From Verrucomicrobiota bacterium (lineage in GTDB: Bacteria; Verrucomicrobiota; Verrucomicrobiia; Verrucomicrobiales; Akkermansiaceae), in the NCBI GenBank assembly GCA_026397725.1, contig JAPLUI010000297.1:1-33119 (forward strand): DNA of 33,119 bases. Direction: 5' to 3'. Position 1 is the stretch's first letter. Every line of letters begins with the position of its first letter. Shown here piece by piece: positions 6,575 through 14,815 of this stretch. The notes beneath the pieces were generated by a model, which worked only from the letters and a program-made list of their open reading frames with translations, was not told where the DNA came from and ran no database searches. The translations under genes and the position numbers were made by a program.

Positions 6575-7828
6575 ATGTTAGACATCCTCATCCTCCTCAT
6601 CAAGATCATCGCGCTCACCTTTTGCGTGGTCTTGCCGCTGGTGCCGGTTTCGGTCTTTTTCGAGCGGCGCTTCTGTGCGGTCATCCAGGACCGGGTCGGT
6701 CCCAACCGGGTGGGCCTTCCCCTCACGTTGTTCGGATTCAGGAAGGACTGCAGCGTGCTCGGCCTTGGCGGGGTGATCCAACCGATTGCCGACGGCATCA
6801 AGCTGTTTCTCAAGGAAGACTTCACGCCGCAGCACGTCCGCAAGGTGTTTTACTGGCTGGCTCCGGCGCTCACCGTTGCCCCGGCCCTCATCACCGCCTG
6901 CGTGATTCCCTTCGGCACGCCCATCACCCTGTTCGGCCACACCGAGAAACTGGTCATCGCCGATATCGACATCGGCCCCCTGTTCATCTTTGCGGTCGCC
7001 TCCATCACCGTCTATGGCATCACCATCGCCGGATGGGCGTCCAACTCGAAGTTTCCCTTCATCGGCGGCGTCCGCTCGACCGCCCAAATGATTTCCTACG
7101 AAATCGCCCTCGGTCTCTCGATCATTCCGGTGCTGCTCTACTTCGGCGATCTCAACCTCAGCCACATCGTCCAGCAACAAGCCGAGCACGGCTGGCTGTT
7201 GCTGCCACTCTGGGGCCATGACGCCAGCCATCCCCTAACGGAAAAGCTGTTGTTTTGGTTCCCTGCGGCGATTGCCTTCCTCATCTTCACCGTCTCTATT
7301 TTTGCGGAAACCAACCGCATGCCCTTTGACTTCCCCGAGTGCGAGACCGAACTCGTCGGCGGCTATCACACCGAATACTCCTCGATGAAATTCGCCATGT
7401 TTTTCATGGGTGAATATGCCGCGATGGTCATCGGCTCGGCGCTCATCGTCACCGTCTTCCTCGGTGGCTGGTCGCTGGGCTTCGGCACCGATGCCTGGAT
7501 TTCCAAGCTCAGCGTCGGCGGCTTTGGTTTTGGCGGGCTCATTCATCTGGGCATTTTCGTGGCCAAGGTCGTGGCCTTCATTCTCTTCTTCATTCTGGTG
7601 CGCTGGACCGTCCCGCGCTTCCGCTATGACCAACTCATGAAACTCGGCTGGGTGATCTTCTTTGAAGCCGCGCTCGTCAATGTCTTTCTCGCCGCCCTGA
7701 TCGTGGCCGCCCCGCACCTCAAGGTCGCCATCATCGGCGGCGGTGCCGTCCTCCTCCTCATCGTCACCGCTGCCATCATCTGGGTCGCCGTGCTGTCCGA
7801 GGAAAAACCCGAACTCCTCCGCGCCTGA
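6575..7828 (+). CDS. nuoH: NADH-quinone oxidoreductase subunit H
   Basis: A 417-residue multi-spanning membrane protein forming the quinone-chamber heel of complex I. Signature blocks: QDRVGPNRVG (38-47), GGVIQPIADGIKLFLKED (65-82), AGWASNSKFPFIGGVRSTAQ, and the loop AETNRMPFDFPECETELVGG followed by YHTEYSSMKFAMFFMGEY, with the acidic residues thought to couple quinone reduction to proton pumping. Length is slightly above the usual 320-400 because of an extra hydrophobic C-terminal segment. It starts 19 bp after nuoG. It is the one nuo start not preceded by a C-tract. Next in line is not nuoI but a nucleotidyltransferase-like gene. Confidence 0.95.
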   Translation: MLDILILLIKIIALTFCVVLPLVPVSVFFERRFCAVIQDRVGPNRVGLPLTLFGFRKDCSVLGLGGVIQPIADGIKLFLKEDFTPQHVRKVFYWLAPALTVAPALITACVIPFGTPITLFGHTEKLVIADIDIGPLFIFAVASITVYGITIAGWASNSKFPFIGGVRSTAQMISYEIALGLSIIPVLLYFGDLNLSHIVQQQAEHGWLLLPLWGHDASHPLTEKLLFWFPAAIAFLIFTVSIFAETNRMPFDFPECETELVGGYHTEYSSMKFAMFFMGEYAAMVIGSALIVTVFLGGWSLGFGTDAWISKLSVGGFGFGGLIHLGIFVAKVVAFILFFILVRWTVPRFRYDQLMKLGWVIFFEAALVNVFLAALIVAAPHLKVAIIGGGAVLLLIVTAAIIWVAVLSEEKPELLRA

Positions 7829-7850
7829 CATCCGGCAGCCAGCACTCATC

Positions 7851-8393
7851 TTGACCGAAGAACTGTCAGTCCTGTTCGAGGTAGTCCGGAAGCTTGACAG
7901 CATGGGCACGCCCTACATGCTCACCGGCTCCATGGCCGCCAACCTCTACGCCATGCCCAGAATGACCCGCGACCTCGACCTTGTCGTTGCGCTTTCCTCC
8001 GAGGATGTCGCCCGACTCCCCGCCGTTTTCCCTCACGAGGATTACTATCTTTCCCCCGAAGCCGCCCACGCGGCGCTCCTGAACACATCCTGCTTCAACC
8101 TCATCCACCTCGCCACCATGATCAAGATTGACCTCATGGTGCGCAAACCGGAAACCTACCGCCTCCACGAATTCTCCAGACGACAACTCCACCACATCCG
8201 GGATCATCCCGTTTGGGTGGTCAGCAAGGAAGACCTCATCCTGTCCAAGCTCGCCTGGGCACGCGACTCACACTCCGAAAAACAGCTTGGGGATGTGCGG
8301 GCCCTGTTGGCCACCGGATGCGACCTTCAATACCTTCAGCAATGGGCACAGCACCTCCAACTGACCGACATGCTAACACAGGTTTCAGCGTGA
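7851..8393 (+). CDS. Nucleotidyltransferase-like protein (DUF6036 / AbiEii type)
   Basis: A 180-residue protein if translation begins at TTG 7851 (reading MTEELSVLFEVVRKLDSMG); ATG 7902 is an alternative that would cut into the first helix. The block MLTGSMAANLYAMPRMTRDLDLVV is the usual nucleotidyltransferase-fold signature: a GS motif, then a D-x-D pair (DLD) that would bind metal. A third acidic position may be the D in IKIDLMV. Later come SKEDLILSKLAWARDS and QLGDVRALL, typical of the AbiEii/DUF6036-like families, several of which act as toxins that modify tRNA or protein. The stop overlaps the GTG start of the next gene by 4 bp, so the two are translationally coupled. The pair is wedged between nuoH and nuoI and has no known role in complex I. 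Confidence 0.7.
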   Translation: MTEELSVLFEVVRKLDSMGTPYMLTGSMAANLYAMPRMTRDLDLVVALSSEDVARLPAVFPHEDYYLSPEAAHAALLNTSCFNLIHLATMIKIDLMVRKPETYRLHEFSRRQLHHIRDHPVWVVSKEDLILSKLAWARDSHSEKQLGDVRALLATGCDLQYLQQWAQHLQLTDMLTQVSA

Positions 8394-8605
8394 GCGACAC
8401 TCCGCTGGAACTCAACAGCCTCATCCACCGGCGCGTCATGGCGCTCGGTGAGGAGCGGCGTTTTCTCATGGGAATGTCCATGTTGGCGACCGTCCGCGAG
8501 TTGATATTGTCCTCCCTGCCTGCCAGCCTTACCCGCCAGGAACGGATGCTCGCCCTCTACCAACGCCTCTATGGCTGCCCCTTCCCGCTATCCCCACCCG
8601 CCTAA
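8390..8605 (+). CDS. Small partner protein of the nucleotidyltransferase, 71 aa
   Basis: It starts at GTG 8390, overlapping the upstream stop (GTGA), and ends at 8605, 13 bp before nuoI. The sequence has two likely helices: LNSLIHRRVMALGEERRFLM and TVRELILSSLPASLTRQERM, then ALYQRLYGCPF. The pattern of an E-R-x-x-M-G segment followed by A-x-x-L-x-x-SLP and a Y-x-R-x-YG ending recalls small uncharacterised proteins that accompany this nucleotidyltransferase type. By position and size it could be an antitoxin or regulatory partner; this is inference only. The longer frame beginning at 8213 is ignored because it lies inside the upstream gene. Confidence 0.6.
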   Translation: MSDTPLELNSLIHRRVMALGEERRFLMGMSMLATVRELILSSLPASLTRQERMLALYQRLYGCPFPLSPPA

Positions 8606-8618
8606 CCCTCCTTTCCCC

Positions 8619-9185
8619 ATGGCAGTCATCAAACTCCAACGCCCCAAACTCGGCCCCGGCGAGCAGATCTATCTGCTCGCCCTCGCCAAGGGCTTTTTCA
8701 TCACCCTGACCCACGCGGTCAAGTCACTCCTCGGCAAATCCATGGGGGCCAAGGACCTCGCTTCCTCCGGCCTTGGCGTGACCATGCAGTATCCCGAGCA
8801 AACGTGGGACGAGCATCTTCCCGAATACTACCGCGGGGCTCCCGCGCTGGTCACCGATGAACAAGGCCGCGAACGCTGCGTCTCCTGCCAACTCTGCGAA
8901 TTCATCTGCCCGCCCAAGGCCATCAGAATCAAACCCGGCGAGATTCCCGCCACCGATCCGTGGGTCAAGGTCGAAAAACGCCCGGTGGAATTCGACATCG
9001 ACATGATCCGCTGCATCTACTGCGGCATGTGTGAGGAGGTCTGCCCCGAACAGGCCATCTTCCTCCGCAAGGACTACGTCATCACCGGCATTTCCCGCCA
9101 GGAAATGGTTCACGACAAACAAAAACTCTACGCCATCGGCGGCGTCCGCGTCGGCCTCGTCAACAAGTGGAATGAATTGAAATGA
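8619..9185 (+). CDS. nuoI: NADH-quinone oxidoreductase subunit I
   Basis: A 188-residue ferredoxin-like subunit carrying clusters N6a and N6b, which relay electrons to NuoB. The two 4Fe-4S motifs are CVSCQLCEFICPP (C87, C90, C93, C97) and CIYCGMCEEVCPE (C132, C135, C138, C142). The N-terminal stretch LLALAKGFFITLTHAVKSLL is the expected amphipathic anchor. I start at ATG 8619 (MAVIKLQRPK); upstream codons in frame belong to the small ORF region. The start follows CTTTCCCC, with no Shine-Dalgarno sequence. Length is normal for the family. Confidence 0.95.
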   Translation: MAVIKLQRPKLGPGEQIYLLALAKGFFITLTHAVKSLLGKSMGAKDLASSGLGVTMQYPEQTWDEHLPEYYRGAPALVTDEQGRERCVSCQLCEFICPPKAIRIKPGEIPATDPWVKVEKRPVEFDIDMIRCIYCGMCEEVCPEQAIFLRKDYVITGISRQEMVHDKQKLYAIGGVRVGLVNKWNELK

Positions 9186-9192
9186 GTTCCCG

Positions 9193-9295
9193 GTTACTTG
9201 TTATCAGTTAATGGTTAATTGATCCCTTCGCCTCCAGCAACTTCGACATCTCTCCCAACTCTTACCTCTTCCCCGATAACTATTAACTAATAACT
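9193..9295. repeat. Two heptamer tracts in the nuoI-nuoJ gap
   Basis: Four GTTANNN-type units (GTTACTT, GTTATCA, GTTAATG, GTTAATT) at 9193-9220 and, in inverse sense, three units (GATAACT, ATTAACT, AATAACT) at 9275-9295 fill much of the 120-bp gap. The two tracts are roughly complementary and could fold into a long AT-rich stem in the transcript. Whether this affects nuoJ expression is unknown. Confidence 0.7.
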
Positions 9296-9305
9296 CTCCT
9301 CCCCC

Positions 9306-9896
9306 ATGCCCTCTTATCTCTTCTGGCTTTTTTCATGTGTGATGCTCATTGGCGGCGGTGCGGTGATCGCGTTGCGGAATCCGGTGGCCAGCGCGCTGGC
9401 GGTGGTCACCTGCTTTGTCGGCCTGGCCGGGCTCTTTGTCGGCCTGAGCGCCTTCTTTGTCGGGGTCATACAAATCCTCGTCTATACCGGCGCGGTGATG
9501 GTGTTGTTCCTGTTCATCATCATGCTGCTTGATCTGAAGGATGAGGTTAGGCGTGCCAAGCCACTGGCCCCGATCATCGGCGGGCTCGGCCTGGTCATGG
9601 CCTTTGTCGTCCAACTCATTGGCGTCCTCTCCTCCCGCACGGCCGACACCGCCGTCCCCGCCCTTGACCGGGCCACGCTCACGGAAGCCGCCAGCACCCT
9701 CGTGGATTCCGGCACCATCGCCGCCACTGGCAAAATTGCCACCGCCCTCAACGCCGGCACGCTCCCGGACGTGCATCTCATCGGCCGCATCCTGTTCACG
9801 AACTACAATCTTCCGCTGCAAATCCTCGGGGTGCTCCTCCTCGTCGCCACCGTCGGTTGCGTCGCGCTCTCCAAGAAGACCACCCCATCCGACTGA
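9306..9896 (+). CDS. nuoJ: NADH-quinone oxidoreductase subunit J
   Basis: A 196-residue membrane subunit with five predicted helices. The third-helix region VGVIQILVYTGAVMVLFLFIIMLLDL contains the conserved VYTGAVMVLFLF motif with the pi-bulge tyrosine linked to the active/deactive transition. A less conserved loop rich in Ala and Thr (about residues 110-160) precedes the last helix (NLPLQILGVLLLVATVGCVAL). It starts at ATG 9306 after CTCCTCCCCC. Length is usual for the family. Confidence 0.95.
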   Translation: MPSYLFWLFSCVMLIGGGAVIALRNPVASALAVVTCFVGLAGLFVGLSAFFVGVIQILVYTGAVMVLFLFIIMLLDLKDEVRRAKPLAPIIGGLGLVMAFVVQLIGVLSSRTADTAVPALDRATLTEAASTLVDSGTIAATGKIATALNAGTLPDVHLIGRILFTNYNLPLQILGVLLLVATVGCVALSKKTTPSD

Positions 9897-9912
9897 GCCG
9901 CCCGAGCCGCCC

Positions 9913-9933
9913 GATAACTGACAACTGATCACC
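9913..9933. repeat. Heptamers in the nuoJ-nuoK gap
   Basis: GATAACT, GACAACT and GATCACC form three 7-bp units in the 48-bp gap. Directly before them GCCGCCCGA and GCCGCCCGA make a 9-bp direct repeat (about 9899-9914). The units closely match those between nuoM and nuoN. Confidence 0.65.
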
Positions 9934-9944
9934 CCCGCTCCCCC

Positions 9945-10262
9945 ATGGCTACCCTGAACAACTACCTCCTCGTCTCCGGCCTGCTGTTCGGCATTGGTCT
10001 GGCTGGCGTGGTGTTGCGGCGCAACATCATCGTCGTCTTCATGTGCCTTGAACTCATGCTCAGCGCGGCCAATCTGACCTTGGTGGCGTTCTCGCGTTTC
10101 CACCCCACCCATGGCCTGCCGGACTATAACGGCCAGATGCTCGTCTTCTTCGTCATCACCGTCGCCGCGGCGGAGGTCGCCGTTGGTCTCGCCATCATCG
10201 TCGCCCTCTACCGCGCCCGCCAGACCATCCACACCGATGAACTCACCAGCATGCAGGGCTGA
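9945..10262 (+). CDS. nuoK: NADH-quinone oxidoreductase subunit K
   Basis: A 105-residue, three-helix membrane subunit. The two conserved membrane glutamates are visible in CLELMLSAANL (second helix) and AAAEVAVGLAIIVALYR (third helix); they line the proton path next to NuoN. The start ATG 9945 follows a C-rich leader (GCTCCCCC). Normal complex I operons continue directly with nuoL; here an unrelated gene comes first, 38 bp downstream. Confidence 0.95.
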   Translation: MATLNNYLLVSGLLFGIGLAGVVLRRNIIVVFMCLELMLSAANLTLVAFSRFHPTHGLPDYNGQMLVFFVITVAAAEVAVGLAIIVALYRARQTIHTDELTSMQG

Positions 10263-10279
10263 GGCACCAACTGATCCCT

Positions 10280-10306
10280 CCCATTCATCCCATTCATCCC
10301 ATGCAT
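10280..10306. repeat. 9-bp tandem repeat overlapping a start codon
   Basis: CCCATTCAT, CCCATTCAT and CCCATGCAT are three consecutive 9-bp units. In the third, a T-to-G change creates the ATG used by the AlbA_2 gene, so the start codon appears to have been made inside the repeat. Confidence 0.65.
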
Positions 10307-11545
10307 CCGCTCACCGACATCCAGCTAGAAGCCCTGTTGGGCGATCTGGAGTCCGACTGCGCGGAACGCAAAGAGGCGTGGGCTGGCTCCGCCCCCGAGA
10401 AGGTCCGCGAGGCAGTCTGCGCCTTCGCCAACGACCTTCCCAACCACCAACAACCCGGCATCGTCTTCATCGGCGTTTGTGACGACGGCACTCCGGCCGG
10501 CACTCCCATCACCGACCAGCTCCTCCTCACCCTTGCCGACATCAAGACCGACGGTCGCATCGTCCCGCCCCCCACTCTCACGGTCGCAAAGCGCCACCTC
10601 AACGGCCAAGAGGTGGCGGTCGTTTGCGTCTGGCCGGCCGATGCCCCGCCGGTCCGCTTCAACGGTCGCATTTGGATCCGCATCGGCCCGCGCCGCGGTC
10701 TCGCCTCCGCCCAGGACGAACGGATCCTCAACGAGCGCCGTCGCCACCGGGATCTTCCCTACGACCTCCACCCGATCCCCTCCGCCACCCTTGCCGATCT
10801 CAGTCGCAGCTATTTCGAGGAAAACTATCTCCCCAACGCCTTTGCCGAAGACGTGCTCGCCGCCAACGAACGAACCTACGAACAACAACTCGCAGCCTGC
10901 CGCATGATCGTAGCAGCCAATGACCCCACCCCCACCGTCCTCGGCCTCCTCACGCTCTCCCCCAATCCTCAATTCTGGCTGCCCGGCTCCTATGTCCAGT
11001 TCCTCCGCGTCCAAGGCGCCGAGTGGAGCGACCCCATCATCGACGAAGCCACCATCAAAGGCCGCCTTGAACGCATCGCGGAGCGCATCGATGACCTTAC
11101 CGAATCGCACAATCGCATCGCCATCGACATCACTTCCGCCCCGCAGGAGCAGCGCTATTTCACCTATCCCCAGGCAGCGATCAAGCAACTTGCCCGCAAC
11201 GCCATCATGCACCGGGCTTACGAGGGCTCCCACACCCCCGTCCGCATCTATTGGTTCGATGACCGCATCGAAATCATCAGTCCCGGCGGCCCCTACGGTG
11301 ACGTTACCGCTGAAAACTTCGGCCAGCCCGGCATCTCGTCTTACCGTAATCCTCACATCGCCGAGGCCATGCGCGTCCTCAATCTCGTCCAACGCTTCGG
11401 CGTCGGCATTTCCATCGCCCAATCCTCCTTGCGGGAAAACGGCAACCCGCCCGCCACCTTCCAAGTCGAACCCGGCACCATCTTCGCACGCCTCCATCCT
11501 AAGCCGATGAGCGTGCCCGCCAAAGGCCATTCAAACAAATATTGA
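10301..11545 (+). CDS. AlbA_2 (Schlafen-like) DNA-binding and GHKL ATPase-type protein
   Basis: A 414-residue soluble protein. The N-terminal third has the AlbA_2/Schlafen pattern: LESDCAERKEAW, then VREAVCAFANDLPN and PGIVFIGVCDDG, and a WIRIGPRRGLAS segment around residues 125-140. The C-terminal part has an HATPase_c_4-like GHKL motif set: QLARNAIMHRAY (N box), RIYWFDDRIEIISPGGPYG (G1-like) and NLVQRFGVGI (G2-like). This architecture is annotated as ATP-dependent DNA helicase or transcriptional regulator-like and often occurs on mobile or defence islands; its activity is not well defined. It starts at ATG 10301 within a 9-bp tandem repeat and ends 7 bp before nuoL, so it is transcribed with complex I. 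A role in oxidoreductase function is not expected. Confidence 0.8.
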   Translation: MHPLTDIQLEALLGDLESDCAERKEAWAGSAPEKVREAVCAFANDLPNHQQPGIVFIGVCDDGTPAGTPITDQLLLTLADIKTDGRIVPPPTLTVAKRHLNGQEVAVVCVWPADAPPVRFNGRIWIRIGPRRGLASAQDERILNERRRHRDLPYDLHPIPSATLADLSRSYFEENYLPNAFAEDVLAANERTYEQQLAACRMIVAANDPTPTVLGLLTLSPNPQFWLPGSYVQFLRVQGAEWSDPIIDEATIKGRLERIAERIDDLTESHNRIAIDITSAPQEQRYFTYPQAAIKQLARNAIMHRAYEGSHTPVRIYWFDDRIEIISPGGPYGDVTAENFGQPGISSYRNPHIAEAMRVLNLVQRFGVGISIAQSSLRENGNPPATFQVEPGTIFARLHPKPMSVPAKGHSNKY

Positions 11546-11552
11546 CACCTCC

Positions 11553-13367
11553 ATGACTCTCGCCTGGCTCCTGCTATTCCTTCCGTTCGCCGTCACGGTG
11601 GTGAACCAGCTCGTTCTGAATAAGACCGGGCTGGCACCCATGGTTTCGGTGGCCTCCGCACTGGTCACCTTCATCCTCGCGGTGATGCTGCTGGGCACGC
11701 AAGGCACCGCCGCCTTCCCGTGGGCCAACGTGGGCAACTTCCACCTCGATATTGGCATCCACCTCGACAAACTCTCCACCGGCATGATGCTGGTGGTCAC
11801 TGGTGTCGGCCTGGCGGTTCATGTGTTTTCGCTCGCGTACATGAAGGACGACGAGGGGAAGGCCCGTTACTTCACCGGTCTGTCGTTCTTTATGTTTTCG
11901 ATGACGGGCATCGTGCTGGCTGACAATTTCATCATGACCTTCATCTTCTGGGAACTTGTCGGGTTCAGTTCCTATCTGCTCATCGGTCACTGGTATCAGA
12001 AAGACAGCGCCGCCGATGCCGCCAAGAAGGCCTTCATCACCAACCGCATCGGCGACTTCGGTTTCATGATCGGCATCCTCATGCTGTGGGGCATCACCGG
12101 CCAGCTCTCGTTCGACAAGATGAAACCCGGCCTGGAGGCCTTCCAAGCGGCCAATCCAACCATTTGGGTCGGCGTGCTGTCCGCCACCGTGCTATGCATC
12201 TTCTGTGGTGCCGTGGGCAAGTCCGCGCAGGTGCCGCTGCATGTCTGGTTGCCGGATGCCATGGAAGGTCCCACCCCGGTCTCCGCGCTGATCCATGCGG
12301 CGACCATGGTGGCCGCCGGCGTCTATATGCTCTTCCGGGTACAATTCACGCTCGGCTCCGAGGTTTTCCAGCAACTTCCGGCGAGCGCCGTGATCGCCTG
12401 GACCGGCGGCCTCACCGCGTTGTTAGCCGCGCTGATGGCCACGCAACAGGATGACATCAAGCGCGTGCTCGCCTACTCGACCCTGTCGCAACTCGGCTAC
12501 ATGGTGATGGCGGTGGGCTTTGTGGCTGGGGATGCGGGGATGTTCCACCTCTTCACGCATGCCTGGTTCAAAGCCCTGTTGTTCCTTGGTTCCGGCGCGG
12601 TGATCTTCGCCTGCCACCACGAGCAGGACATCTGGAAAATGGGCGGCCTGATGAAGAAGATGCCGATCACCACCCTGACCTTTGCCGCCGGCTGCGCCGC
12701 ACTCATTGCCGTTCCCGGCACCTCCGGTTTCTTTTCCAAGGAATTGATCCTTGATGCCGCCCATGAAGCGGGCTCACCGCTGTTCTGGGTCGGCGCATTC
12801 GTCGCGGTGCTCACCCCGTTCTATATGACTCGCCTGTTCGTCGTTGCCTTCCTGGGCAAACATCGTTCCGAGAACGCCGGACATGCCCATGAGGTCGGCC
12901 CGCTGATGTGGGTGCCGCTCGCCGTTCTGGCCGTTCTCGCCATTTTCTCCGGCTTGCCTTTCATCAACAAGCTCTCCCCCGCACTGCCCCATCATGCCGG
13001 CGAGTTCCACTTCAATCTGGTCGCCGGGGTGTCCATGGCCGCCCTGGTCATTGGAGTTATGGCGGGCTGGCGTCTCTATGCCGGCAAGGAAAAAGATCCC
13101 ATCTGCATCCCCATCCTGCGGGAGCGCCTCAAGTTCGATTGGTTCTACGACACCATCCTCATCCGCTACTGCCAGGATGCTTTCGCCGCCATCATTCACT
13201 TCTTTGATGAATTTCTCATCAACGGCCTGTGCGTGGGCGGTCTCACCCGCAGTGCCGAGGGTCTGGGCAATCTCTTCCGCCGCGTCCAGTCCGGCAGCCT
13301 CCAGGGCTATGCCTTTGCCTTCGGCATCGGCGTCGTCCTCGTCATTTACCTCACTGTCTTTTTCTAA
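11553..13367 (+). CDS. nuoL: NADH-quinone oxidoreductase subunit L
   Basis: A 604-residue antiporter-like subunit at the far end of the membrane arm, with a long lateral helix near the C-terminus. Conserved features: the TM5 glutamate in FIFWELVGFSSYLLIGHWY, the TM7 lysine in CGAVGKSAQVPLHVWLPDAM, the histidines and EGPTPVSALIHAATMVAAG, the TM8 region, and HAWFKALLFLGSG with the conserved Lys. The start follows ATTGACACCTCC. Length is typical. It is 7 bp after the AlbA_2 gene and 5 bp before nuoM. Confidence 0.96.
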   Translation: MTLAWLLLFLPFAVTVVNQLVLNKTGLAPMVSVASALVTFILAVMLLGTQGTAAFPWANVGNFHLDIGIHLDKLSTGMMLVVTGVGLAVHVFSLAYMKDDEGKARYFTGLSFFMFSMTGIVLADNFIMTFIFWELVGFSSYLLIGHWYQKDSAADAAKKAFITNRIGDFGFMIGILMLWGITGQLSFDKMKPGLEAFQAANPTIWVGVLSATVLCIFCGAVGKSAQVPLHVWLPDAMEGPTPVSALIHAATMVAAGVYMLFRVQFTLGSEVFQQLPASAVIAWTGGLTALLAALMATQQDDIKRVLAYSTLSQLGYMVMAVGFVAGDAGMFHLFTHAWFKALLFLGSGAVIFACHHEQDIWKMGGLMKKMPITTLTFAAGCAALIAVPGTSGFFSKELILDAAHEAGSPLFWVGAFVAVLTPFYMTRLFVVAFLGKHRSENAGHAHEVGPLMWVPLAVLAVLAIFSGLPFINKLSPALPHHAGEFHFNLVAGVSMAALVIGVMAGWRLYAGKEKDPICIPILRERLKFDWFYDTILIRYCQDAFAAIIHFFDEFLINGLCVGGLTRSAEGLGNLFRRVQSGSLQGYAFAFGIGVVLVIYLTVFF

Positions 13368-13372
13368 CTCCC

Positions 13373-14806
13373 ATGCTCGCCCTCCTCGTCTTCCTCCCCA
13401 TCGCCGCGTTCCTTGCGATTCTGCTTGGTGCGCCCGCACGCTTGACCGCCGTCGGCGCTGCCGCCGTCAATCTGGCCCTCGCGCTCGTTGCCACTGGCAC
13501 CTGGCACTGCGGTTGCTGGGGGTGCTCCGCCCCGGTGCTGGCCAAGCCGGCGATCAATCTGGCTTTTGGCTTCCCGGATGGCATGAGTGTGGTGATGGTG
13601 CTGCTGACCGCCATCGTCACCCTCGCCGCGGTGCTTTCCGGCAAGGCTCCGGCAGGTCGCGAGAAACTCTACTTCGGATCGTCGCTGCTGATGTCCGGTG
13701 GTGCGCTCGGCGCCTTTGCCGCCACGGATTTGTTTTTCTTCTATGCCTTCCACGAACTCGCCCTGATTCCGACCTTCCTGATGATCGGCATCCTCGGCCG
13801 CGGCGACCGCCGGGCCGCCGCCTGGAAAATCACCATCTATCTCGGGCTCGCCTCGCTGGTCCTGCTCGCCGGCCTCGTCTGGCTGGCGAATCTCACCGGC
13901 ACCTTCGACATGGGCCGGATGGTCGCCGCCGCCGGCACCATTGACCCCGCCGCGCAGAAAGGCATTGCCGCCCTGCTGCTGGTCGGCTTCGGCACGCTGG
14001 TTTCGCTCTTTCCCTTCCACTCGTGGGCGGCACCCGCCTATGCCAGCGCGCCGGCACCAGTCGCCATGCTGCATGCGGGAGTGCTGAAAAAATTCGGCCT
14101 CTACGGCCTGCTGCGCATCGCCATCCCGCTGGTTCCGGACGGCCTGCAGGTTTGGCTCAATCCGCTGCTCATCCTGCTGTTAGGCAACATCCTGTGGGTC
14201 GGCTTCGTCACCATTTCCCAGAAGCGCCTCGATTTGTTGTTAGGTTATTCCTCGGTGATGCACATGGGCTACATCTTCCTGGCGCTGGCGGCGCTCATTG
14301 CCTTTCCGGAAAATCCGCTGGCCTGGTCTGCGGCGGTGGTGCTGATGTTTGCCCACGGCATTTCCATTGCGCTGCTGTTCTCCCTGACCGAGCGAATCGA
14401 GCGCAGCACCGGCTCCATTGATCTGGCCGATCTCGGGGGGCTGGCCAAATCCGCGCCGGCCCTTGCCTGCATGTTCGGGATTGCCGCCATGGCTTCCATC
14501 GGGTTGCCCGGTCTCGCCAACTTCGCCGGAGAAATCCTCGTGTTTCTTGCGGCATTCAAGTCTTACACCGGCACTGCCGGGCTCGGCCCCGTGCAAATCG
14601 CCTGCATTCTATCAATCTGGGGGGTGGTCATCTCCGCCGTCTATATGCTTCGCGCCTACCGCAACATTTTCCAAGGCCCGGCCGTCAAGCTCACCGCGAG
14701 CGCCCCGGACATTCCGCTGCCAGACAGAATTCCCGCCCTGCTGCTGATAGTCGCGCTGTTCGCCGTCGGCCTCTATCCGAACTTTTTGCTCAATCTGCTC
14801 AAGTAA
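13373..14806 (+). CDS. nuoM: NADH-quinone oxidoreductase subunit M (divergent)
   Basis: A 477-residue antiporter-like membrane subunit; I start at ATG 13373 because the frame upstream lies inside nuoL. The TM5 glutamate is kept in FYAFHELALIPTFLMIG and the TM8 lysine in HAGVLKKFGLYGLLR. Where most NuoM proteins read A-F-x-x-K-x-P-x-x-P-F-H-x-W-L-P-D-A-H, this one reads VGFGTLVSLFPFHSWAAPAY: the TM7 lysine is replaced by leucine, and LPDAH by AAPAY. The later helices look normal (GYSSVMHMGYIFLALAAL). The loss may change proton translocation, or the lysine may be supplied elsewhere. The start has a C-rich leader and follows nuoL by 5 bp. Confidence 0.93.
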   Translation: MLALLVFLPIAAFLAILLGAPARLTAVGAAAVNLALALVATGTWHCGCWGCSAPVLAKPAINLAFGFPDGMSVVMVLLTAIVTLAAVLSGKAPAGREKLYFGSSLLMSGGALGAFAATDLFFFYAFHELALIPTFLMIGILGRGDRRAAAWKITIYLGLASLVLLAGLVWLANLTGTFDMGRMVAAAGTIDPAAQKGIAALLLVGFGTLVSLFPFHSWAAPAYASAPAPVAMLHAGVLKKFGLYGLLRIAIPLVPDGLQVWLNPLLILLLGNILWVGFVTISQKRLDLLLGYSSVMHMGYIFLALAALIAFPENPLAWSAAVVLMFAHGISIALLFSLTERIERSTGSIDLADLGGLAKSAPALACMFGIAAMASIGLPGLANFAGEILVFLAAFKSYTGTAGLGPVQIACILSIWGVVISAVYMLRAYRNIFQGPAVKLTASAPDIPLPDRIPALLLIVALFAVGLYPNFLLNLLK

Positions 14807-14815
14807 CCTTCGGCT

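Noticed and set aside
11470..11505. IFARLHPKP at the end of the AlbA_2 protein as a copy of the exoprotein tail
   Set aside because: The protein is cytoplasmic with a different fold; the resemblance is a short chance match.
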